This document shows positions 27,011 to 34,836 of a stretch of DNA of 64,000 bases, piece by piece (position 1 is the stretch's first letter; every line of letters begins with the position of its first letter). The stretch is from Aliishimia sp963678085. Its GTDB lineage: Bacteria; Pseudomonadota; Alphaproteobacteria; Rhodobacterales; Rhodobacteraceae. The stretch spans positions 2,604,001-2,668,000 of the forward strand of contig OY782680.1 of assembly GCA_963678085.1 (NCBI GenBank), given 5' to 3'. A model generated the notes under the pieces. It was not told where the DNA came from. It was given only the letters and a program-made list of their open reading frames with translations, and did not search any database. A program made the position numbers and the translations under genes.

Positions 27011-28186
27011 TCATCCACCGGCCAGCAATTGAGCCGCGAGAGTTCGGAGCGCATGCGCGGCAACCAATGGGACCACGCCGTTACCGCAGAGCCGAAGGCG
27101 GTCCACCCGGTGGGCCAGCCCATCAGAGCCTCGACGAATGCTGGGTTCAGCGTCCGGCGCTGTTTGGAGATATCGCTCCCAGCCGTCGGCGTCGCCAGGA
27201 CCTGGCGGCCAAGCAGGCCGTTCACCGGCGTGTTCGCCAGCGTCGTTGCGCCATCCTTGTGATCGCGCGCCGTCGGCCTCATCCACATCTGGCTGGCGCT
27301 GGTCAGGTCGGCCGATTTGCGATTGCCCGCGCTCGGCTTGTTGCCGTCGGTCGCCATCGGCGTCGGCCAATCCCGGGCCATTCCATCGAGGCCCTTCTCG
27401 TGTTTCCGGGCACCGCCCCGGCTGCGGAAACTGTCGGTCTGTGGCGTCGGCCACATCGCGGCCGAAGTCGCCAGGTTCATCCCGTGCTTGCCCGATTCCT
27501 GCGACGGCGTCGGTTTCGTCTGCCGGTTCTCGTTGGCGCTCGCCCGTGGCGTCGGCCACAGCCGCAGCATCTCCGTCCGGTTCCCACCGCTCGAGCGAGT
27601 CCCAGAGCAGGCGCGCGGGGTCGGCCAGTTGGTCGTGCTCGCGGATGGCGAGGATGAACAAGCGCTCGCGTTTGTGGGGCGCGCCGACTTCCGCCGCCGT
27701 GAAGAGGCCTGCCGCAAGGCGGTAGCCCATGCCGACCAGCCCTCCGGCGACTTCGGGAAATCCGAGGCGGAGATGATGGGCGACATTCTCGAGGAAGACG
27801 AAGGGCGGTTTGATTTCGCCGATGATGCGGGCGACATGCGGCCAGAGATGGCGCGGGTCGTCCGCGCCCTGGCGCTTGCCCGCGACGGAGAACGGCTGGC
27901 ACGGATAGCCCGCAGTGACGATGTCCACCGCGCCGCGCCATGGGCGGCCGTCGAAGGTTCCAACGTCATCCCAGACAGGTGCCGGATCCAGGGCCGCCTC
28001 TTCCATCCGTGCCACGAGAATGGCCGCGGCGTAGGTCTCCCGTTCGACATGGCCCACAGTTCGATATCGGGGCATGGCGATGGTGAGCCCGAGGTCGAGC
28101 CCGCCGGCACCGGAGCAGAGCGAGAGGCCGAACAGGTCCCCGTGTCCGGAATTGCGTCCGGAGGAAGGTAAAGCCAGGTCATGCAT
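27011..28186 (-). CDS. DNA (cytosine-5) methyltransferase
   Basis: A 391-residue C5 methyltransferase. Motif I is LSLCSGAGGLDLGL (21-34), motif IV GYPCQPFSVAGKRQG with nucleophile Cys96, motif VI ENV (133-135), motif VIII near APHKRERLFI and motif X near the end (GNGVVP). It transfers a methyl group from S-adenosylmethionine to cytosine. No restriction partner is adjacent, and a second methyltransferase gene lies four bases upstream, so it probably protects phage DNA or regulates it. Target site cannot be read from the sequence. Confidence 0.9.
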   Translation of the reverse strand: MHDLALPSSGRNSGHGDLFGLSLCSGAGGLDLGLTIAMPRYRTVGHVERETYAAAILVARMEEAALDPAPVWDDVGTFDGRPWRGAVDIVTAGYPCQPFSVAGKRQGADDPRHLWPHVARIIGEIKPPFVFLENVAHHLRLGFPEVAGGLVGMGYRLAAGLFTAAEVGAPHKRERLFILAIREHDQLADPARLLWDSLERWEPDGDAAAVADATGERQREPADETDAVAGIGQARDEPGDFGRDVADATDRQFPQPGRCPETREGPRWNGPGLADADGDRRQQAERGQSQIGRPDQRQPDVDEADGARSQGWRNDAGEHAGERPAWPPGPGDADGWERYLQTAPDAEPSIRRGSDGLAHRVDRLRLCGNGVVPLVAAHALRTLAAQLLAGG

Positions 28187-28190
28187 CGCC

Positions 28191-29444
28191 TCAGCGTGGG
28201 TTGGCCATCAGATCGGCAAAGGTCTGGCCAGTCCCGTCCAGCACGGCCTCCTGGCCGGTGAACTGCTGCCACCGCTGCACGGCGACATCGACATAGGCCG
28301 GGTTGAGTTCGATCCCGAGGCACACGCGGCCCGTTGTTTCCGCCGCGATCAGCGTCGTGCCGGAGCCCATGAAGGGCTCGTAGACCGCCTGGCCCGGGCT
28401 GGAATTGTTGAGGATCGGCCGGCGCATGCATTCGACGGGTTTCTGCGTCCCGTGCACGGTTTCCGCGTCCTGATCCTTGTTCGCGATCTGCCAGAGTGTT
28501 GTCTGCTTGCGGTCGCCCGCCCAATGGCCCTTGCCGGTCTTTTTCACGGCATAGAGGCAGGGTTCGTGCTGCCAGTGATAATCGCCGCGGCTCAGCACCA
28601 GGCGATCCTTGGCCCAGATGATCTGGGATCGGATATTGAAGCCAGAGGCCTCGAGGCTTTCCGCAACCGTCGTCGCATGCAGCGCGCCGTGCCAGACATA
28701 GGCCACGTCGCCCGGGAATAGCGCCCAGGCCTCGCGCCAATCCGCGCGGTCGTCATTCAGCACCTTGCCGGTGCGCTTGGTCGCGGCAGCTCCCGCCTTG
28801 TTGCGCCAGCCGGGATCGTAATCGACGCCATAAGGCGGATCGGTGACCATCAGGAGTGGTGTCACATCGCCAAGCAGTCGCTCGACATCGGTCGCCACCG
28901 TCGCGTCTCCACAAAGCAGCCGATGCTTGCCCAGTACCCAGAGATCGCTGGGACGGCTGATCGGGGTTTCGGGGGCCTCAGGAACATCGTCCTCGCCCTC
29001 ACGGGACGCAGCCTCGGGGTCGACCTCTCCGGCCAAAAGCGCCTCAAGCTCCGCGTCATCGAAGCCGATCAGCGACAGATCAAAATCGTCGGCCAGCAAG
29101 TCGTTCAGCTCGGCCGACAGCAGCGCCTCATCCCAGGTCCCGAGTTCCGTCAGCTTGTTGTCCGCGATCCGGTAGGCCCGGCGCTGCGCCTCGGTCAGAT
29201 GACCCAACACGATCACCGGGGCCTCGGTCAGCCCCAGCTGCGTGGCGGCGAGCACCCGACCGTGGCCCGCGATCAGCTCGCCGTCGTCGGCGACGAGGCA
29301 AGGCACCGTCCAGCCGAACTCTGCCATGCTGGCGGCGATCTTCGAGACCTGGTCCGCACCATGCGCCTTGGCGTTCTTCGCATAAGGCTGGAGCTTGGCC
29401 AGCGGCCACATCTCGATCGCGTCCGGTGCAAAGCTCAGGGTCAT
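28191..29444 (-). CDS. ParB-domain DNA methyltransferase (N4/N6 type)
   Basis: A 417-residue fusion. Residues 10-105 form a ParB/Srx-like domain (GELIAGHGRVLAA, then YRIADNKLTELGTWD), a known partner of phage methylases. Residues 165-417 form the catalytic domain with DPPY (202-205) preceding the SAM-binding FMGSGTTLIAAE motif near the end, the beta-class order. It methylates adenine or cytosine exocyclic amines; DPPY is compatible with either. It is the first gene of a methylase pair, with a 395-base gap upstream. Confidence 0.85.
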   Translation of the reverse strand: MTLSFAPDAIEMWPLAKLQPYAKNAKAHGADQVSKIAASMAEFGWTVPCLVADDGELIAGHGRVLAATQLGLTEAPVIVLGHLTEAQRRAYRIADNKLTELGTWDEALLSAELNDLLADDFDLSLIGFDDAELEALLAGEVDPEAASREGEDDVPEAPETPISRPSDLWVLGKHRLLCGDATVATDVERLLGDVTPLLMVTDPPYGVDYDPGWRNKAGAAATKRTGKVLNDDRADWREAWALFPGDVAYVWHGALHATTVAESLEASGFNIRSQIIWAKDRLVLSRGDYHWQHEPCLYAVKKTGKGHWAGDRKQTTLWQIANKDQDAETVHGTQKPVECMRRPILNNSSPGQAVYEPFMGSGTTLIAAETTGRVCLGIELNPAYVDVAVQRWQQFTGQEAVLDGTGQTFADLMANPR

Positions 29445-29839
29445 GCGGGTCGGTTCGCCTCAATCGGGTGGACTCCGGATACCGGCGGCCAGCCTGGACT
29501 CCGCAAAGGGTCCAGTAGCCACCGGCCGTGTCCGGTGCCAAAGGTTTGTTTTGTCGTGGTTTTCAGCAGGTCGCGGGTGGATGCCTGCTAGGGGTGGCTT
29601 CCCAAAAAACGCGCCCTGTCGCTAGCGAAATTGCGCGCTTCGCCCGCCCGTATACGTTTGCGGCCAGGAAGGACCCGCGAATTCAGTGGGTTAGCGGCTT
29701 GGACCCCAGATGGACCCTTTGGTGGGCCCCGGAATCCAGCGCCGCAGGTCGTCCCGCGCGCGCCTCTCCCGAGTATATCCACTTTCTAGCGTCATTCTCG
29801 GAATGTGTAAGGCCCTGCGATGTACACCGGAAAATTTCC
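29445..29839. other. Gene-free stretch upstream of the methyltransferase pair
   Basis: No convincing coding frame on either strand. Short frames here lack a ribosome binding site and family resemblance. Any promoter for the methyltransferase genes should be in this segment. I see no clear repeat beyond a short GC-rich imperfect palindrome near 29710-29735. Confidence 0.4.
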
Positions 29840-30286
29840 TCACAGGACGATTTTTCTTGACAGGTGATTGGCGTTTTCAATGACGAATTGCTGTGAGCGC
29901 CGGGCGGGAGGCACACGCCCATGCAGCCGCCAGGTGATTACCGCGAGGCCGAATTGCCAGCGCTTGGTCGCGGCGGTCCTACTCAGCCCCATCTCCCAGC
30001 AGATCGGTTTCCATGGGGTGCGTTCGGCACGCAGCCAGACGATCCGGGCATCATCCCGTTCCAGCCAACGCAGCCAGAGCAATGCCTCTTCGGCTTCAGT
30101 GATCTGGCGCGGTCCCGGCCGGGGCCTGCGCATCTGCGGTTCCTGACCGACCTTGTCCGCGAAGCTATGGAAATACTCGGGCCAGGCGTTGAAGAAGCCC
30201 TGCGGCATGACGTCGGGCAAGGTTCGGAAGACATCGGCCGCGCTCTCCAGCCGGTCCTCCACACGCGCTGTGTTCCACTCAGTCAT
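29840..30286 (-). CDS. DUF6362-like phage protein
   Basis: A 148-residue protein starting at ATG 30286 (MTEWNTARVEDRLESAADVF). Residues RTLPDVMPQGFFNAWPEYFH, a basic stretch (RRPRPGPRQITEAEEALLWL) and a helix-turn-helix-like segment (WKPICWEMGLSRTAATKRWQ) fit small phage proteins of the DUF6362 type. The HTH suggests DNA binding, perhaps regulation of late genes, but this is inference. It overlaps the upstream gene by 8 bases. Confidence 0.65.
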   Translation of the reverse strand: MTEWNTARVEDRLESAADVFRTLPDVMPQGFFNAWPEYFHSFADKVGQEPQMRRPRPGPRQITEAEEALLWLRWLERDDARIVWLRAERTPWKPICWEMGLSRTAATKRWQFGLAVITWRLHGRVPPARRSQQFVIENANHLSRKIVL

Positions 30287-30482
30287 GGCGCACCTCCCGG
30301 TCTCGTTTGCCGTACAGGCGTTCGCCAAGCTGGCGGACCAACTCGCGCTCTGGCCATGTGAGGCGATTGTCATCGACGGAGACAGCCAGAACGCCCTGTT
30401 CCTTCCAGCCGTCCTTTTTGACCTCATCAGGGCTGCGGCGGGTGCCCCCAAAGCCGCGAGGGGCGAAGCTCATACGGTTCAT
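30279..30482 (-). CDS. Small phage protein of unknown function
   Basis: A 67-residue basic protein starting at ATG 30482 (MNRMSFAPRGFGGTRRSPDE). It overlaps the upstream RuvC-like gene by 4 bases and the downstream DUF6362-like gene by 8, so it is part of the operon. The ending LVRQLGERLYGKRDREV looks helical. No family recognised. Confidence 0.5.
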   Translation of the reverse strand: MNRMSFAPRGFGGTRRSPDEVKKDGWKEQGVLAVSVDDNRLTWPERELVRQLGERLYGKRDREVRHD

Positions 30483-31009
30483 GCCATGCCTCCTTCGGTC
30501 TCGATCGCCCAATGCAGGATCGCGATAGCGTCGGCCTCGTTATCATCAGCCGGGCTGAAGCCGCGCGCCCGGGCGGCGGCGATCATGGCATCCTTGTTGG
30601 CGTTGCCCTTGCCAGTTGCGTGACGCTTGATCGTCCCGACAGGCACGCCTTGATACGGCACGCCGCGCAGCTCGGCCCATGCGGTCAGGGTTGCCATCAG
30701 GCCTCCGTAGACATGCGCCGCGTCAGTTCCGGCATGGCGACGGACTTCCTCGAACCAGATCGCTGCGATGGGACCAGAGAGCTTTGCGATCTCGCCCAGC
30801 CAGTTGGTGAAACGCAGGTATCGCATTCCACCGCCATCGAAGCGGCCGTTGCGAAACGATGCCATGCCGCTGGTGATGAGGCCGTCTGAGGAGCGTAGCG
30901 CCCAGCCCGTTGTGGTCCCGAGATCCAGGGCCAGGATGGTCCCCGGCAAAGCTACCGTCGGGTGTTCGCACACGGGTTCAATTTGCCTGTTCGACATTGT
31001 CATCTCCAT
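30479..31009 (-). CDS. RuvC-like nuclease (crossover junction resolvase fold)
   Basis: A 176-residue RNase H-fold protein. Three acidic positions expected of RuvC are visible: ILALDLGTTTGWAL (first Asp), WFEEVRRHAG (Glu) and DDNEADAIAILHW (last Asp pair). The segment KRHATGKGNANKDAMIAAA matches phage RuvC-like proteins. It likely resolves branched DNA before packaging. ATG codons at 31009 and 30997 are both possible starts. The upstream 265 bases hold no gene but an unusual repeat cluster. Confidence 0.75.
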   Translation of the reverse strand: MEMTMSNRQIEPVCEHPTVALPGTILALDLGTTTGWALRSSDGLITSGMASFRNGRFDGGGMRYLRFTNWLGEIAKLSGPIAAIWFEEVRRHAGTDAAHVYGGLMATLTAWAELRGVPYQGVPVGTIKRHATGKGNANKDAMIAAARARGFSPADDNEADAIAILHWAIETEGGMA

Positions 31010-31100
31010 TGCTGCTCGAAAGGTGAAGGGCTCGGGGCACATCGGCCCACGCGCGGATACCCGTCCACGTATGGGATGGGGGCCAAACCTGCTGGTTGGC

Positions 31101-31121
31101 CCCCCATACGTAGTATGGGGG
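31101..31121. repeat. Perfect 9-bp inverted repeat, CCCCCATAC/GTATGGGGG
   Basis: Arms at 31101-31109 and 31113-31121 with a 3-base spacer, in the gap between the RuvC-like gene and the primase-helicase gene. No T-run follows, so a protein site or mRNA hairpin is as likely as a terminator. Confidence 0.6.
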
Positions 31122-31132
31122 CTTTCCACACT

Positions 31133-31296
31133 AACTCCTCTTTTTCGGATAACACGCTGATAAAGAACGAGAAATGAGGAGTTCGGAGGAGTTGGGGAGG
31201 AGTTAGGCCACTAGCTCCTCTTGGGTGGTAAGTGATTGATTTCATTGAAACAGGAGTTCGGGAGGACATAGGAGTTAGGCCTCACTCTTAGGAGTT
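31133..31296. repeat. Iteron-like cluster of GGAGTT motifs
   Basis: GAGGAGTT occurs at 31176-31183, 31186-31193 and 31197-31204, and related AGGAGTT copies at 31251-31258, 31269-31276 and 31289-31296. One inverted copy (AACTCCTC) lies at 31133-31140 and a variant (GCTCCTC) at 31214-31220. Three copies are spaced 10-11 bases apart, about one helical turn. The cluster runs into the 3' end of the primase-helicase gene. Confidence 0.6.
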
Positions 31297-33668
31297 AGTG
31301 AGCCCAAATCCTCGTCCGCAACCGTCTCGGGATAGACCCAGACGGCCGGGTTTTCGACGTCCATGCAGACCCCGGAATTGGGACATTTGTAGTGGCTGGG
31401 AAGGACGGGGTCTGCGTCTTCGAAGACCTCTCCGGTCTCCGGATCGACACGCTCTTCGGGGCGAAACCGCATCCCATCGACGCAGAGGTATCCGAAGCGG
31501 GATCTGACCTTCGGATAGCCAAAGGCGCTGCCATCGCGCAGGAATTTCACATGGCCTTTGGTGGCCAACACGCTCAGCCGTTCGCGGATCGTGTATTTGC
31601 TGCCAAGCCCGCTCTGGTTCTCGAAGGCCTCGGCGAACTGCATTGTCGTGTAGAGATGCCCACTGGCGGCCTCTTCGAAGAGCAGATCGAGGATCACATC
31701 CCGCTTGCGATTGCGCTCAGCGTCGTGCTTGGCACCCACCTCCTTGCGCACCAACCGCTCGTTCATCGGGTTGATCTCGACCCATTGACCGTTGACTTTG
31801 TCGATCAGCTTGGGCGGAAGCGCCGGACCATTCCGAAGCTCGATCTCGAGCTTGCGTTCGGGGGCCTCCTCGTCTGGACGGTGCAGGATCAGGCCGGAGG
31901 TATAGAACCCGCGCAGCGCGCTGGCACCAGAGAGCGCGAGGAAGGGATCGTCCTTGACCTGCTGCTTGCTGAGCTTCTTGGTGTGATGGATCAGGATGAC
32001 CCCGCAGTCGGGGTCGATATGGTCACGCAGAACCTCCACCCGTTCCTTCAAGAAGAACATCATGGCGGTGTTGTCGTTCTCGCCACCGCCATCGGGCCCG
32101 CCGTCGAAGAGGTTGCGGATCGGGTCGACGCAGAGGATGTCGGGCGGTGCCTCCGGGAAAGCGGTTTGCACGGCGCGGGCAACCCGCACGCTGCCTTCAT
32201 TGTCGAGCAGCATCTTCAGCTTGGGCGTGGCGACGAAGGTATCGCGCGCGGAAGCTAGTACGTCCGGCGGCAGGGCATTCTGCTTCAACCGCTCGCGCAG
32301 ATAGTGATACTGGATCTCGGCCTGCAGGTAGAAGATCCGCAGGGGCCGCGGTGGGGTGAAGCCCAGGAACGGCACGCCAGCGGCCATGTGGACGAGCCAG
32401 GAGATCAGCAGATCGCTTTTGCCGACCTTGGGCGCGCCACCCAGCACCAGCAGCCCGCCCGGTGTCAGCACACGCGGCGCAATGATGTCCTCCGGCATCG
32501 GGCTCTGGTCGTCCAGCAGCGCACCCAGCGTGAATGCAGGCATTTCCTGCGGCCCCGGCGGGCCGGAATTCAGCCGGATCAGCGACGGTCCATATTTCTC
32601 GACATGCCGGTTCCAGAGCCGCTCGGACTCGCGCTTCAACCGCTCGACCGGCCATTGCGGTCGGAGCATCGCGGCGTTGTAGCCACAGATGCCTTCCCAG
32701 CCTTCGTCCTTTGTCATCCGGCCCTCGTGGACCATGCGTATGAAATGCCCAATCGCGGCACTGGCACCCTCGAAACGGGACCAATCGTCCTGCGCCCCCT
32801 CACGCACCGGGGTCACCAGCACATCGTCCATGGCGGGCTTGTCGGGATGGCTGAATTCAGGCTGCAGGGACACGCCCGGCGCGGGCGGCATGTCGGTCAC
32901 GGCCTCGATGAACTCGGCCAGATCGCGCTCGTGGGCGGCGTTTAACTCGACAATACGCACCTGCGTCTTCAGGCTGTTCTTGTAATAGACAGAGCCTGCC
33001 ACACGGATCGGCTGGTGGGCCGAGCGGAAATGCATGTCGCCGCCAACCTTGGCCGCGATGTCACCGCGCAGACGGCAGACGCGGGTAATGTCGTCGTCCT
33101 CGGCAGGTTCTGTCAGCGTCCACCAGACGTGCGCTTTCCGCTGCCCCTCGGGCGTGACGCCACCGCTTTCCACCACCATGGTGGGCGCACCGAGGTGGCG
33201 CTCGAGATGGGCACGCTTGGCAGCGACATCGCCCGTGTCGAGATCGACGACCACGGTTTGCATCTGCAGGATTTCGGCGGCCTTGGCCTGGCCGGACGCG
33301 GCGACAGTGCCGGGGATCACGTAGACCGCCGCACCCTCACGCGACGCCCATGTTGCGAAGGTGGCCATCTTCTCCGGGGCGGCCTGATCCGCCTCGAGCC
33401 AGATGTTATGCGGGCGGCCATCGATGCCTTGGCCCTTGTCAATGAAGCTGCGCACCGGGATCAGGCCGTCGCAATAGCCAAAGACGACCTGCATAAACTG
33501 GGCGATCTGCTCAGGGTCCGGCTCATCGCCGAAAACGTCGATCTGCGGAGCGGCATCGTTGAAGTCGCGCCAAGGGTTGAAATGGACGATGTTTTCCGCG
33601 GGCGTATCGGTCGTCGTGTCGTCGCGCATGGATGTGTCCTCGCCGGGATCGGTTGGCTCATCTGTCAT
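31275..33668 (-). CDS. Primase-helicase replication protein
   Basis: A 797-residue protein starting at ATG 33668, which overlaps the nuclease stop by 4 bases. Residues ~50-250 look like an archaeo-eukaryotic primase/RepB-type domain (VVVDLDTGD metal motif, KAHVWWTL, then HFRSAHQPIRVAGSVYY). Residues ~395-640 are a RecA-like/AAA_25 ATPase with Walker A GGAPKVGKS (410-418), DILCVDPIRNLF and GVILIHHTKK. The C-terminal part holds a winged-helix-like region and a possible zinc site (YKCPNSGVCMD). It would prime and unwind phage DNA. The longer frame upstream of 33668 overlaps the nuclease gene and is not supported. Confidence 0.8.
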   Translation of the reverse strand: MTDEPTDPGEDTSMRDDTTTDTPAENIVHFNPWRDFNDAAPQIDVFGDEPDPEQIAQFMQVVFGYCDGLIPVRSFIDKGQGIDGRPHNIWLEADQAAPEKMATFATWASREGAAVYVIPGTVAASGQAKAAEILQMQTVVVDLDTGDVAAKRAHLERHLGAPTMVVESGGVTPEGQRKAHVWWTLTEPAEDDDITRVCRLRGDIAAKVGGDMHFRSAHQPIRVAGSVYYKNSLKTQVRIVELNAAHERDLAEFIEAVTDMPPAPGVSLQPEFSHPDKPAMDDVLVTPVREGAQDDWSRFEGASAAIGHFIRMVHEGRMTKDEGWEGICGYNAAMLRPQWPVERLKRESERLWNRHVEKYGPSLIRLNSGPPGPQEMPAFTLGALLDDQSPMPEDIIAPRVLTPGGLLVLGGAPKVGKSDLLISWLVHMAAGVPFLGFTPPRPLRIFYLQAEIQYHYLRERLKQNALPPDVLASARDTFVATPKLKMLLDNEGSVRVARAVQTAFPEAPPDILCVDPIRNLFDGGPDGGGENDNTAMMFFLKERVEVLRDHIDPDCGVILIHHTKKLSKQQVKDDPFLALSGASALRGFYTSGLILHRPDEEAPERKLEIELRNGPALPPKLIDKVNGQWVEINPMNERLVRKEVGAKHDAERNRKRDVILDLLFEEAASGHLYTTMQFAEAFENQSGLGSKYTIRERLSVLATKGHVKFLRDGSAFGYPKVRSRFGYLCVDGMRFRPEERVDPETGEVFEDADPVLPSHYKCPNSGVCMDVENPAVWVYPETVADEDLGSLTPKSEA

Positions 33669-34426
33669 TTGGCGAGGCCCCAACACCGCTCGGCGTAGTC
33701 GCAAAAGCGGCATTCGAAGAAGTCGCGGTTGGCGGCAATGCGGGGCAGCAGATCGCCCGCATCCGTGGCCTGCAGGATCCGCACGGCGCGGTCGGACATG
33801 CGCTGCGCCAGATCGGCATCGAAGGGGACAAGTTCGTGGTGAAGCTCGGCGGTGTCCTTGTTGATCGCGGTGAACAGCGCCGGTGCCGTCGATATCCCCG
33901 CCACCGAAGATTCCATGTAGGCCTGGTAGATCGCGATCTGGGCGGCGTAGACGGGCTTGGAGACAGTGACCCCGTCCTTGACGCAGGCGCGCCAGTTCTT
34001 CGCGTTCATCGTCTTGCACTCCCAGAGCGCCGGGGCGCGCAGACCAAGCGCTGCCGGGGCATCAGCGATGATCCCGTCCACATGGCCCCTGATGCGACCG
34101 CCCGCGACGGAGAACCCGAACTGGCCCCCATCGCGTTTTTGAGTGACCAGATCGATCCCGGCGGCGCGCAGCCAGCGGATGGCGAGATCCTCGAGTTGGT
34201 GACCGATGGCGAAGATCCGCAGTGTCTGGCCGCTGAAATCGGCGCCGTCATCCTTCGGCGCACCGGCAAATTCGAACTGGAGCGCGCGCTCGCAAACATG
34301 CCCAAGGCGGGATGCCCCGAGATAGGTCCGAGGCGGCGCGGCCTCCCGCTCGGCAACAAGGGCTTCATCGACCAGTGCGTTGATCCGCTCGGCCGTGGAA
34401 GGGCGATGATTGAAGTCCAATGTCAA
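33665..34426 (-). CDS. Cas4/RecB-like nuclease with probable Fe-S cluster
   Basis: A 253-residue PD-(D/E)XK nuclease. The core shows GHVDGII (Asp) and LWECKTMNAKNW (Glu-x-Lys), with QIAIYQAYM as the QxxxY-type motif. Cysteines at 45, 239, 242 and 248 (HVCERA and ECRFCDYAERC) match the four-cysteine iron-sulfur arrangement of Cas4/AddB-type nucleases. It probably processes DNA ends for phage recombination together with the Sak4-like ATPase. Overlaps of 4 bases on both sides show tight operon coupling. Confidence 0.85.
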   Translation of the reverse strand: MTLDFNHRPSTAERINALVDEALVAEREAAPPRTYLGASRLGHVCERALQFEFAGAPKDDGADFSGQTLRIFAIGHQLEDLAIRWLRAAGIDLVTQKRDGGQFGFSVAGGRIRGHVDGIIADAPAALGLRAPALWECKTMNAKNWRACVKDGVTVSKPVYAAQIAIYQAYMESSVAGISTAPALFTAINKDTAELHHELVPFDADLAQRMSDRAVRILQATDAGDLLPRIAANRDFFECRFCDYAERCWGLAK

Positions 34427-34833
34427 AACGGGATCTCCGGCTCGTATGATTTGGCAATGTCGGACATGGCCTCGCGGAATCCTTCGACGGCCTCTTCGAT
34501 CAGGGCGCGCACCTGTGCCTTGGTCAGATCGGCGAAGGCGGTCTGCCAGCCGATTTCCTCCATCAGCAGGGCGACGCGTTTCATGGTGGCGGTGACGGCG
34601 GCGCGTTCTTCTTCGGTCAGATCAACCATGGCAAAACGCTCCCGTGCCAAACGCGTCCAGAAGTCTTGGCAGGGCATCGAGCAGAACCAGGCCGATGGCC
34701 GGGGCCGCGTCGAGCGGTGTGGATCGCGCCAGCCAAAACCACGCATGGGTTGCTGGCAGACAGCACAGAGCGTTCCACGCGGATGCCAGAGACGACGCCG
34801 ATCCTCGGCCGTGATGGGGGTTGAAGATGTCAT
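34423..34833 (-). CDS. DUF6511-like zinc-binding phage protein
   Basis: A 136-residue protein. The N-terminus has a likely zinc site (LCAVCQQPMRG and AWFCSMPCQDFW, four Cys), followed by a helical acidic region (LTEEERAAVTATMKRVALLM). It resembles small DUF6511 proteins found in phage replication blocks. It lies between the DEAH helicase (3-base gap) and the Cas4-like nuclease (4-base overlap). Its function is unknown. Confidence 0.6.
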   Translation of the reverse strand: MTSSTPITAEDRRRLWHPRGTLCAVCQQPMRGFGWRDPHRSTRPRPSAWFCSMPCQDFWTRLARERFAMVDLTEEERAAVTATMKRVALLMEEIGWQTAFADLTKAQVRALIEEAVEGFREAMSDIAKSYEPEIPF

Positions 34834-34836
34834 GGG

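Noticed and set aside
26998..28740. 580-residue open frame on the minus strand
   Set aside because: Alternate frame over the cytosine methyltransferase and part of the ParB-methyltransferase, both of which carry catalytic motifs.
29528..29922. Short frames upstream of the methyltransferases
   Set aside because: No RBS, atypical composition and no resemblance; the region is better left as non-coding.
31133..31296. CRISPR or ribosome-binding-site artefact
   Set aside because: Motifs are too short and closely spaced for CRISPR. A run of Shine-Dalgarno-like GGAG is unlikely, since neighbouring genes are on the other strand.
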